Shown here: piece by piece, positions 34,001 to 46,000 of the stretch | How the letters are laid out: each line of letters begins with the position of its first letter | How positions within the stretch are numbered: the first letter of the stretch is position 1 | Source: Procambarus clarkii | Taxonomy: Eukaryota; Arthropoda; Malacostraca; Decapoda; Cambaridae | Direction: 5' to 3' | Assembly (NCBI RefSeq): GCF_040958095.1 | Contig: NC_091237.1 | Span: 11,298,058 to 11,362,057, forward strand | Length of the DNA: 64,000 bases | Position numbers and translations under genes: made by a program | The notes under the pieces: model-generated | Told to the model about the DNA's origin: nothing | Databases searched by the model: none | The model's input: only the letters and a program-made list of their open reading frames with translations

Positions 34001-37000
34001 ATAAACCAGGACTTCACAGAAATAAACTGGGAAGAACAGCTAGAAAATGCAAACCTGAACCAGTGCCTGGAAAAAATAAGCTCAGTAGCACTAGAAATAT
34101 GTTCAAACCGCATACCTCTAAGTAAAATGAGGAAGAGATGCAGATTGGAACGGGAACGTCGTTCCCAATATAGGCGAAGAAAACGAATTGCGGAACAACT
34201 TGAGAGTCGCACCCTATCTCAAGAACGGTGAAGACGGTTAGGTAGAGAAATAGAAACAATTGGACGGAAGCTACAAGAATCATACAAAACCCAGGAGAGG
34301 CAAAGAGAGCAAAAGGCCATCAGTGAAATAGAAAGAAATCCGAAATATTTTTTCTCCTATGCAAAATCAAGATAAAAAAACCACATCTAGTATCGGGCCC
34401 CTGCGAAAGGGAGATGGAACTTTCACCAATGACAACAAAGAAATGAGCGAGCTACTGAGGATGCAGTACGACTCTGTTTTCAGCGAGCCATTAAACACAC
34501 TAAAGATTGATAATCCAAATGAATTTTTCATGGATACGATACCAACATCAAATCATATATCAGACGTCACCCTATCCCCACTGGATTTTGAAGAAGCCAT
34601 AAACAGTATGCCTATGCACTCTGCACCAGGCCCGGATTCTTGGAACTCCATATTCATAAAGAACTGTAAAAAACCACTATCGCAGGCCCTCCACATTCTG
34701 TGGAGACAAAGCCTAGATACTGGCGTTATTCCTGATATACTAAAAACAGCAGAGATAGCACCACTTCATAAAGGAGGAAATAAGGCAGAGGCAAAAAATT
34801 ACAGACCGATAGCACTAACATCGCACATCATAAAAATTTTTGAGAGAGTGCTAGGAAGTAAGATCACAAAATACATGGAATCACAGCAACTCCATAACCC
34901 CGGACAACATGGTTTCAGAACAGGGCGCTCTTGCCTGTCGCAGTTGCTGGACCACTATGATATGGCATTAGATGCTATGGAAGACAAACAAAACGCTGAT
35001 GTAATTTACACAGATTTCGCAAAAGCTTTTGATAAATGTGACCATGGTGTTATTGCACATAAAATGCGTTCAAAAGGAATTACCGGAAAAATAGGCAGAT
35101 GGATCTACAATTTCCTGACCAACAGAACCCAATGTGTAATTGTCAACAAAATAAAATCCAGCCCATCAACCGTGAAGAGCTCAGTCCCCCAGGGTACTGT
35201 GCTTGCTCCAGTACTTTTTCTCATCCTCATATCGGACATAGACAAGAACACAACCTATAGCACTGTATCATCCTTTGCAGATGACACTAGGATCTACATG
35301 AGAGTAGGCAACATAGAGGACACGGCGAACCTCCAGTCAGATGTAGATCAGGTCTTTCTATGGGCTACAGAAAATAATATGGTGTTTAACGAAGATAAGT
35401 TCCAGCTCATGCGCTATGGAAAAAATGAAAATATAAAAACGGAAACCACGTACAAAACTCAGGCAAATCATAACATAGAACGAAAAGGCAATGTAAAGGA
35501 TCTGGGTGTACTCATGTCGGAAGACCTTACCTTTAAAGAACACAATAAAGTAGCCGTCACAACTGCAAGAAAAATGACAGGTTGGATAACAAGAACTTTT
35601 CACACTAGAGATGCTATACCGATGATGATACTTTTCAAAACGCTTGTGCTCTCTAGAGTGGAGTACTGCTGCACAATGACAGCACCTTTCAAAGCTGGAG
35701 AAATTGCTGACCTGGAGAGCGTGCAGAGATCCTTTACTGCTAGAATCCACTCAGTAAAACATCTAAACTATTGGGACCGACTAAAGAGCCTAAAACTGTA
35801 CTCCCTTGAGCGCAGGCGGGAGAGGTACATAATAATTTACACGTGGAAAATATTAGAGGGGCTGGTCCCAAACCTGCACAAAGAAATAACATCACATGAG
35901 ACCAGAAGACATGGCAGGATGTGCAGAATACCCCCGTTGAAAAACAGAGGTGCAACTGGTACTCTGAGAGAGAACTCTATCAACATCAGAGGTCCGAGAC
36001 TGTTTAACACGCTTCCACTACACATAAGGGGCATAACTGGCCGACCCCTCACAGTGTTCAAGAGAGAACTGGATAAGCACCTTCAAAGGATACCTGATCA
36101 ACCAGGCTGTGACTCATACGTCAGGCTGCGAGCAGCCGCGTCCAACAGCCTGGTTGATCAGTCCGGCAACCAGGAGGCCTGGTCGACGACCGGGCCGCGG
36201 GGACGCTAAGCCCCGGAAGCACCTCAAGGTAACCTCAAGGTAAGGTAGCAGTCAGAAGAGCTAACCAAACTCTTGGGATAATCAAGCATACTTTTGACTA
36301 TAAGGAAAAGAAGGTAATGGTTCAACTGTATAAATTTCTGGTGTGCCCACATTTGGATTACTGTATCCAAGCATGGAGATGTCATTTTCAGAAGCTAATA
36401 ACTGCTCTGGAGGTGCAACACCAGGCAACAAAAGTCATTCCAGAGCCAAGTCTTCTCTCGTATCAGGAACACTTGAAGGCCAAAGGGCTAATAACACTGC
36501 AAACCAGGCATGACAGGGCAGATCTCATCGAAACTTAAAATATGAACAGGTTAGAGGATGTTAATCAGGATATTGTCTTCAGATGGTCAGATGTAACACA
36601 AACAAGGAGCAACAGTTTCAAGCTCAACAAGCCACAATGTAGGACTGAGAACAAGAGATGCTTTTTCACCTATAGGGTTATTAACCCATGGAACTTCCTA
36701 CCCGCCGAAGCCATAACTGCCAAAACTGTGTTGCGTTTTAAAATATTTCTGTAAAAGATCATCAAAGCAAATGGGGGGGGGGGACCTTTGACAAGCCGCC
36801 GGCTTCCTGTCCTCGTCGATGCCACTGGGTTAATGGCCCTCGGGTAAATCAGGTGAAAAAAATTCAATATTTTAAAAGTTTCAATGAGATCTCCGTCATG
36901 CCTGGTTTGCAGTGTTGTCAGCCCTGTGGCCTTCAAGCGTTCTAATAAGAGGAACTTTGATAGCACACCAGCAGTCACACAGACAGGACACATCACAGAC

Positions 37001-40000
37001 CCAAGCATTTATGGTCCAGGGCACACCTGCACCATGCTGCACTTGGTCAATGTTTGCCTTTGAGAGGACCTCGTTCTCACTACAGCCGAGATCTTAGAAA
37101 AGGTCTCTACCATCGGAAATGTCTCCCTGGCTGACATCCTGGAGACCATAGAAGGTGTTCACCTGCTCTTCTACAGCGACATGAACTTCGAGAAGCTATT
37201 CGCCGCCTCCAACACGACCACCCTGCTAGACGCCGACCTCGCCCTCAGTCCTCCATAACACTACCTGGCAGACAGGACTGTTTGCCAGATATATCAGCGC
37301 ATGGATCTCCGACCGTAGCATCGACAACATTTTCGGCAGCATCAATGTTGCAGATCCTTCCACCGACGCTGCCTACTCTGCAATGACCCCACACACTGCA
37401 GTCTCACCTGACTGTCTCCACCAACAGGAGGAAATAAAAGAGATGACAGCAAACACTACCTCAACCTCATCTCAGCCAGCCAACCCGCTAGGTCTTTCCC
37501 GGCCTTGCCTGGGAAATCTTTATCAATCATCTGCAGTCCTGCTCTTGGATTGGATTGGCACGTCCATGGATCCCATCTCCAGATCTCCAGTATCAGCTAC
37601 AGATAATGGCCCCAAAGAGCCTCCACTTACAGGCTCATCATAACCCATGCTACTTGGAACTTTTTGTTCCGAGTAGCTGAATTAAAAAACAAACAACAAC
37701 AACAACATGCCCGGGAATATGCCCGGGGAAGCTGCTGCTACCTCACCACCGCCTGGTCCCACGCCTCCGCAGCCCTCACTACCACCAACAAAGCCTGCAG
37801 TTACCACTACCAACACCCTGCTACCAGTACCTCTACACCTCGCCGACAAATTAGCAGGCAACGACGTCAACCTATGCATCCACACCAACAACCGGCTGCT
37901 CACTGCAAATGAACTACCGACGATGATGGTACCAGGTGACCTTCCAGCTCCTCCAGTCACTGCCGGCCCCACAAACAGTCTAGTAACAGGGACACCACCC
38001 ACCCTGGCTGCCCCGGCCAACGAAGACATCACATCAGAAGACGACGACGGACCACCCAAAACACCCACAACTGACACCAGGAGACTCTCCAGAGCCACCA
38101 CCGACGTCAACGAGAATGGCCTTGCGAACGAAGATGAGGACGAAGACACAGTCCCTGCTATGTTCCCTTCATTCCGCCCTGCGAACTACACTGATCTCAC
38201 TATATTGAAGAAAGAGTACTGCAGCCCAGAATTCCACCTCAAATTTCCAGATGGACAAATGAAATTCCTATTAAAGGACGAAGATCCTGGTGGTACAGAA
38301 TTACCGAGGTTGTTCTGTTCAGATATAAAGGGTCACTTTGCACATTAAACTGCAACCTGGTGACCAAGTGTCCTGCAGGACAAACTGCGAGCGACCATGA
38401 AGACCCCGTCCAGAAAACAGATCTCCAGTATCAGCTATTGGTACTGGTAATGGCTCCAAAGAGCCTCCACTTACAGGCTATTCATGCCCGTGCCACCTCT
38501 TGGGTGGCTTAACAGTTAATCAGTCAAAATTCGTATAGTGATTCAGTACAAACACTTTAGATATACCACACATCTTAAACATTCACCAGCAACAGTGTAC
38601 CACTCGAGGAGTCCAGTTCCTTCTCTCTCAAGAGGCTACAGTCTCGACATGGATCAGACAGCCAGATTCTGGCCACATCGAACCTCCACACACTCGTTCC
38701 GCACCGGAGAGCACCACGCTCAACACACTCACCCCGCATCCGATCTCTCTATCCAGCCCGTCGTCCTAAGGTTTCCCAACGTCAAGAATACAGTTAAATT
38801 AAAGTGTCCTCTCCTAACCTACCAGAAGACCCAAAACAAAAAACGGGACAGTGCGTCACATTTGTGAGCCGCTTCCATTTTCTAGTATGACAATTTTTGG
38901 CCTTATGTAACACCTGCCAGCGAAATGCGACGTTCTTTGTGAGAGAACAGGTTAGTCTATTCCCGGCCTCGCTCAGCTGCCATGATCCAGGCTTCGTCTC
39001 CAATACTATGACACTTCACTACATTGCCATCAAACTGACTGCTGTAACCAAGTCTATACTAATATACAAAAACTACTAAACTCCAAATACAAATCATAAA
39101 TAAATATTTGTGACTAATCATCCAAATACGTACACGTAAACGTACATTACACATTTTTTTCGATATTAGAGCATTTGCCAGTCTTGTGACCATTTGTGGA
39201 GTTCATGTAGGTAAGGCTTCATTATCCTTTTCATTTGAAAAAATCCTCAGGATAAATGGGGGACTATTGACAAACCGCTGACTTCCCGTCCAAGCGTCCT
39301 GTGGGCCTTAAACTGCGAGCGACCATGAAGAACTCGTCCATCCACAGATCTTCAGTATCAGCTAAGGGTATGGGTAATGTACCAATAGCTTCACCAATGT
39401 TACACTATACTGTACTCAATTTATGCCCCACGAAATTCACTCTGGCACATGCCTAACATTACTAACATTTTCAAAAACCATATATAACTCAATTTATCGG
39501 ACAGGAAAACTGTCATCTTCATACAAAAGAATAGAACTCAGAGTCCCATATATTACACATGATTACATAGTTCAGTGGCACCAACAGCACTCACCTGAAT
39601 GATGCTAAGCCGCCTATGACTTGAGCGATGATCTTGAGGACGACGTGTAGAGGGTTGGATCCCACTTCGACGTACTCCTCAAGGAGGGAGTAGGGGCAGG
39701 CGGTGGCGGTTCCCCATGACTGGCCCCACCATATGGTCATAAGGAAGAGGTAGACGGCATAGGCATACACTCCGTAGTTGTCCGCCACTGTGGAAATAAC
39801 CTCACTTTACTCTAGTATTCTGCATATTGTTGTTTTAGGTTCAGCTACTCAGCTGTCATTCCCTGTCCAACAGCCTGGTTGGCCAGTCCAGTGATGAGGA
39901 GGCCTGGTCGAGGACCGGGCCATGAGGACTCAAAGCCCCCCAAACCATCTCAAGGTAACCTCGGAACAAAAAGTAACACGTAGCACGGACTATGGTGAGC

Positions 40001-43000
40001 CCATAGTGGACTTACCTGGCACAGGACCGGGGCTGTAACTTGGATGGTATTCTACAGATGCTCTCTCTCTTCACATAATAGATCAATTGCCACAATATTC
40101 TTTAGTGAATCTATGTAATTTTCCAGCTACTGACAGGTTTAAAAACATAATTACCATTCAGTTCAATGTATGTCATATACTGTATATAAAGTATCATTAT
40201 AGTATTGGCAAAAACCTTTATATAAATACAATATTTCCTGTTAAAAGAATCTTAAGTAATTATCAAAAAAAGGCACCAAACCGGGAAGGCTATGTTGCAC
40301 CATCAAATGTGCGGAATAATCAGAGGGCACTAATTATCACTAAGGATGCCAATACTAGAGCAGAAGCGCACAAGACGAACGATATCAAAAGTATCAGTTT
40401 CACCAAGAATTCTATCTAGGGACAAGCGACCGAGAGGGATGGTCGGAAAGCAAGACACACGCTCGTCCTGGAAGTTAGGACATTCAACAAGGATATGCAT
40501 GACCGTAAGAGGGACAATGCAATTTGGACAATAAGGAGCTGGGTGGCGCTCCAGTAACTGACTGAGTTAAGCGTGTATGGCCAATACGTAACCTCGCCAG
40601 AGCCGTTTCCCATCGCCAGTTACGGCGGTAGGAGGACGGCCATGAGGACACACTACTCTTAAGAGTGCTCAGTTTGTTACCAGTAACAGAAAACCAACAA
40701 CCCTGCCCATGGGTAAGGATGGAGGAACTGGGTAAAAGTCAAAATAAGGAATGCCTTTACGGGAGATGGGACAAGAGCGAACAGCTTCCCTAGCGACAGC
40801 ATCCGCACGCTCATATAAAAGAGACATCAATATGGTTGGGAACCCAGCAAAACTCAACTGACTTAAATTTACTGGAAATAAGAAACAGCCAATGCTGAAT
40901 CTCAACGACCACTGGATGGACATTTGGGACCCGAGAGCCATGAGGGCACTACAAGAGTCAACAACAACTATAAAGGAAGATTGACAACGAGAAAGCAGGA
41001 GACGAAGCGCATAGAGAATAGCATAAAGTTCTGCTATGAAGATGCTAGTCTCCGGAGGTAGGCGACACACATAAGTGCTGTCAGGAAAAACAAAAGAGTA
41101 GCCTACACCGTCCGCAGTCTTAGACCCATCGGTGAAGATGGAAATGGAGCGGGAGTGCGAAGAAGAGTGCTCAAGTTAAAGGCATTTCAGAACGCCTTTT
41201 ATGAGGGGTAAAAGCTTTAGTGATGCGGGTCAAGGATGTACAAAACTTCGGTAGGGGGACTCTCCACGGGGGGCAAGGAAGGAACAACACAAGAAGAAAT
41301 ATTAGAAATACGAACTGAAAGAGAATCCTGTAAGCGAGATAACCGAACAGAAAGAGGGAGGTGGTGAAGAGGAACAGGAACCACAGGAGGGGTAAAAGTT
41401 AAAGCATGATAGAGGCGAGAGGAAGGATGTTGCAAGGACCTCGCAAGATAGCGAAGACAGTAGCAATCACAGCAGCCCTGCAGAGATGGGAAGCCAGTGT
41501 CAACATACAAGCTGAGGGCGGGAGTCGAACGAAAGGCACCAGAACTGAGGCGCAACCCAGTATGATGCAAAGCATCAAGACGGCGAAGAGTAGGATGAGA
41601 AGCAGACGAGTAAGCAGGGCAACCATAATCGAGTTTTGACAAGACGAGAGAGGAATGTAAAGCGAGGAGAGTGTGCCTATCTGCTCCCTAAGAAGCGGAT
41701 CGTCATGAAAAGAGGAGGACGACGTGAGGGAGAGGCAGATGGAGAGGTCAGAGAGAGTAGCATGGAGGGTAAATAGGTTCCAGTCTGCTCTAGTAAACTG
41801 CCACCTACGGAAGGAGAGGGGCACGTGAAAAAAGAAAAAGGTAACAAGGATAGGGAAATGGTCACTGCCATGAAGGTCATCAAGAACCCGCCACATGAAA
41901 TCCAAGTAAAGAGACGACGAGCAGAGAGAAAGATCAAGACAGGAAAGGGTGCGTATCCCAGAAGACAGAGATGGCCCGGGCTCACTGGCGAGGCTCTTCC
42001 GTTTCAACCAAGCCCCATCCCACATCAAGCTCCACCTGTACAGAATGATCATAAGGCCTAGCTTGGAATACCCCTACGTTCCCCTGAACCTCACCAACAA
42101 ATCCAACATGCTGAAGATTCAACGAGTACAAAACAAAGCACTTCGCTTTGCAGAGGGCCTAACTCTGAGGGACAGGGTAAGAACTGACCAAATCCATGAG
42201 ACGCTCAACATGAAGCCAATGAACATTAGGCTCAGCTACCTGGCCAGAAGACAGCTGTACCGTATGAAGAACATGTATGTCCCAGACCCCGAAGATCCCT
42301 TCGTAGCAGAAAACACCACCAGCGACTACGAGATCCATGAACCACCACACAGAACCAGAAGAATCACTCTCCAACAAAAAGTGATCAGACATTTCCATGA
42401 TGAGGCCTTCCCAAGCCCTCAGATACTAAGCGGTCTGCCAGACGACCCAGATGAGTGGCCCATCCCGGACCCAATCTACACCAAATGAAGAAAGAAAAAA
42501 AAAACAAAAAAAAAAAACACCTACAAAAAAAATATAAAACCAAAAACCATTTGTCGTGGCGTCAGAAGTGTAACTACCCTGATGTTTCTAAGATTAGCCT
42601 CCTTCAGCCAACTCCATCGGCTCTAGTGCTTTAGGACACCAACAAGGTCACAAACACTAGCCCCCCCAGCCAATGTACTGACAACCCAACATAACACATA
42701 CGCAAACAAACAACACATACAAAAATGTCAACCCATGGTGGACAGGCCACCGAACTTTCAAACCTCCTCTCTCTCTACACCCGCATCCTCTTCCTGAATT
42801 TCATCTCCCCATCCCTCTACCTCCCCCATCCTTTCCATTCCCTATGGACATCAATCCGAATCCGGTGCGAGTTCGAGTCCAAATGAGTTGGCTCTCCAGA
42901 ATTCAGAAGAGGGGATGAACGATTTGAGAAGGCGACCCCGGGTGTTTGTCAGAACATCACCCCAGAGGGTATGTTGACAATTGAAATCACCCAGCAGGAG

Positions 43001-46000
43001 CACAGGCTCCGGCAAGGAGTCCAGTAGGTGTTTAAGATCGAGAAGAGAAAGCGGAACATTTGGGGGGAGGTAAATGGAACAAACCGTGTACCATTTACAC
43101 ACAATTACACATGCAGCAGAACATTGGAGATGCGACGGAAAAAGTAGGGGGACAAAGGGAACATCAGAACGAATCAAGAGAGCAGAAGAGGAACGGGCCC
43201 CAGCAAAAGCCGGGGGGAAAGGGGGGGGGGTAACAGAAAGGAATAGCCACGGAAGCGATCAAAACGAGCACCAAGCATCGGCTCCTGGAGACAGACACAA
43301 AGGGGCGAAAACTGTGAAATCAGAAGTTGGAGTTCAAGGAAATTGGCGTAAGATCCAAGAATATTCCATTGAAGAATAGACATCGACAAAAAGAGAAAGG
43401 ACAGCAACAGAGGATAACGAAGAAACAAAGGTGAAAAAGGAACACAGCACGTTAAAGAAGCGCAGGTTCAGGGTCAGCGAAGTCAGGGTTAGGGGACATG
43501 GGTAAACTGAGTAAGGATGGAGGGAAGGGAGCGGGAGTACCGACAAGAGGCGGACGAACAGGGTCTGGAGGAGGAGGGGGGGGGGGACAACCGAGGGTCA
43601 AGGACAGCAGCAGGAGGGGCACAAACCAGGGAGTGCACCTAAGCAAGGGCAGCAACCGAGAGGGAAGCGGGGGGCCAAAGAAATCTCCATAGCAGGAACA
43701 GAGGGTGCAACCACCGAAACGGGAGGGGATGTAGCAAGAGAGTCAGAGGTAGAGGGTGAGGAAGAAAGCGAAGCCTTCTTACCCACCGGGGTGGAGGAAG
43801 GAGATGAGCCAGGCTTTCGCCTCCGACTCAAAGAGACAAGCGTCCCAGCAACAATGTACTGGGCAACAGATTCGAGCATCTCAACAGTCGAAGCAAAAGG
43901 TGAGCAAACAACACGATGGCCGCTGGGAGAGTGATGGACATCAGCCCACGCAGACAGGCGGCATAGAGAGCTAAGAGATGGAGGAGGATTGGAGGGAGAC
44001 GAGGAAGAAGACAAGGAGACAAGACAGACTGGGTAAAAAGAAGGGGAACACCCCAGACAGAGAACCATGAGGGGGACCCTTCGAGACAGAACTCAAAGGA
44101 ACAGAGAAGGCGATGGTGGGTGTGTCTGGGTCTAAGGCCTGGAAACGGTTGTGAGACTGAGGAAGCTGGGAAGGACGAGGAGAAGAAGAGCGCAACATAC
44201 GAACATAAGAGACACCAGCGAAAGGGGTGGGACGGCGAACTTGGCGCCTCGCCCCAGGAAAAGACAAACGTTCCCTGTGCTTCAAGGTGAGGACAGCTGC
44301 CTCAAGTTTGTAATTACACACGTGGGAGAAGATACAACCCGTTCTCGCAAATTTAATAAGTCAATATTGACTTATTAAATATGTGCATAGGTGACATACT
44401 TAACATAATAGTTTCCCTTGAAAAGCTTCATAGAAAACCCCGACCTTACCTAACCTACTTAGTATGTTAAGATAGGCATCTTATTGCTTCGTAATTACAA
44501 TTACTACCTAACCTATACCTATAATAGGTTAAGTAACAATTGTAATTACGAAGCTATAAGATGCTTATTTTAACATACTAAGTAGGTTAGGTAAGGTCGG
44601 TGTTTTCTATGAAGCTTTTCAAGGGAAACTATTATGTTTAGTATGTCACCTATGCACGCAACTAATAAGTCAATATTGACTTATTAAATTTGCGAGAACG
44701 GGTTGGAAGATAGGGTGGGCCTCATTGCAATTGAGGCAACGAGCCCGGGGAGAAGTGCACTCCGACTTAGTGACTTTCGTTCCCACACAAGGGACATAGA
44801 GAAACAGTACTGGAGCATCAGAGGGCACCATGCCCAAACCTTCAGCACTTATTACAGAGCCGAGGAGAAGGAATGTACTCCTGGACGGAGCACCTGGCAC
44901 CAGCAAGAATGACAGAGGGCGAAAGGGTCCTACTATCAAAGGTAATCTTCACAACCCGAAGGGGCTGACAGCGACAACCACGAGGGGGACGAATAAACGT
45001 GTCTACCTGGAGGACAGAATGTCTGGGCTTCGAGGATATGCCAAATATTTTCGTGACAGTCCTGAAGATTCCTAACACCGGTTGCAACATGGGGTGGGAA
45101 GAGAACAGTGCCAACACTAGCATTCAACGCTCAGAACGTCTCCGAGCGTTCTTGGAGACCCGAACAGGGGTTTCGCCAAGGCAGGATAAGGTGGCCAAGC
45201 GGGTGGCTGCATCCTGAGAAGGAGCAGCAACGACACTTGTACCAAGACAGGTGGGGTTGAAAATAACAGAGGCATCTACTGAATCAACAAGGTGTCTATG
45301 GAGGGAGAAATCGTCAGGAGGTGTAGAATCCAGAGGGAGGAGATCAAAGTATTTGGCCCACGAAGTGGGACCAAACAAGGCTTGGTACGCATCAGTATGG
45401 GAAGGGGTCGAGCGAGGGCGGCCGAGGCGTGGACAGCGTTGAGAACTCCCAGAGAGGGGTTAAAAGGCGCAGTAGTCACAATGAGAGACCGAGCCGTGCC
45501 AGGGGACGAAGTGGTCCCCACTGAGGGCTTGTGGCTCAACCCAACCACAGAGGGAGGGAGGGAGGGAGGGAGGGGAACCGAGGGGAGTAGTCAGGAGAGT
45601 CAAAGAAGGAGGAAGGTCGGGGCCCAAAGAAGCAGAACAGAGCCAAGTCTTCCAACACAGTCCGACTCGGGGGGCTTGGTCGCCCACCCCCATGAGCCCG
45701 AGAAGGTACAAGAGGAACAGAATGAGAGGAACAAACGTTCATTCACGAATGAGCCCCCACACCCACCACGGAGCCACAATTAGAGGCAGGACACCCAACA
45801 AGAGACATGTTGCCAATCTTGCCGGAACCCCGCAGGGGTGCGTCGTGAGTATACGCCCCCATAAACGCCACCTTAAGAACCGTCAGTCCGCGAGATCGGG
45901 TTCAGTGACGAAAGGAGGATTGACAATAAAAGCGTCCCCTCACTCGCGACGTCGGGTACCACAGTTCTACGGGTGCAAGAGTATGCCTCCTCAAACACCC

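Larger units (their letters stand above)
33767..36244 (+). mobile_element. LINE-B (CR1/L2-type), 5'-truncated, nested inside LINE-A
   Basis: Begins inside the endonuclease (NQQIVEPTRKENTLDLIFTN), carries the full RT, and ends with a 3' UTR containing ctggttgatcag, gaccgggccgcggggacgc and the short tail repeat ctcaaggtaac (twice). LINE-A coding sequence abuts on both sides (VAQQLGAAVA before, VAVRRANQTL after), which proves the insertion order. The UTR includes a stem-loop, ctgatcaaccaggctgt paired with acagcctggttgatcag (36097-36157). Confidence 0.9.
41700..43430 (-). pseudogene. LINE-R endonuclease (copy 4), split by LINE-D
   Basis: SILQWNILGSYANFLELQLL and SPLCVCLQEPMLGARF mark the N-terminus near 43380. 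LLLGDFNCQHTLWGD (GDFN) lies near 43000. After the insertion, DLHGSDHFPILVTF (SDHFPI catalytic His block) lies near 41870. A deletion joins the domain end to the RT thumb near 41690. Confidence 0.82.
40255..45560 (-). mobile_element. LINE-R copy 4, long, in aquaporin intron 1, carrying two later insertions
   Basis: Minus-strand element with ORF1 (45548-43598), endonuclease (43430 down to about 41830, interrupted) and RT thumb, RNase H and CCHC tail (41690-40290). The 3' end at 40255 matches other copies. The RT fingers and palm are deleted at about 41690, where endonuclease-side sequence abuts the REQIGTLSSL thumb block. A LINE-D fragment (about 41988-42874) and a foldback element (44335-44705) were inserted later. 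The 5' limit is uncertain. Confidence 0.86.
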
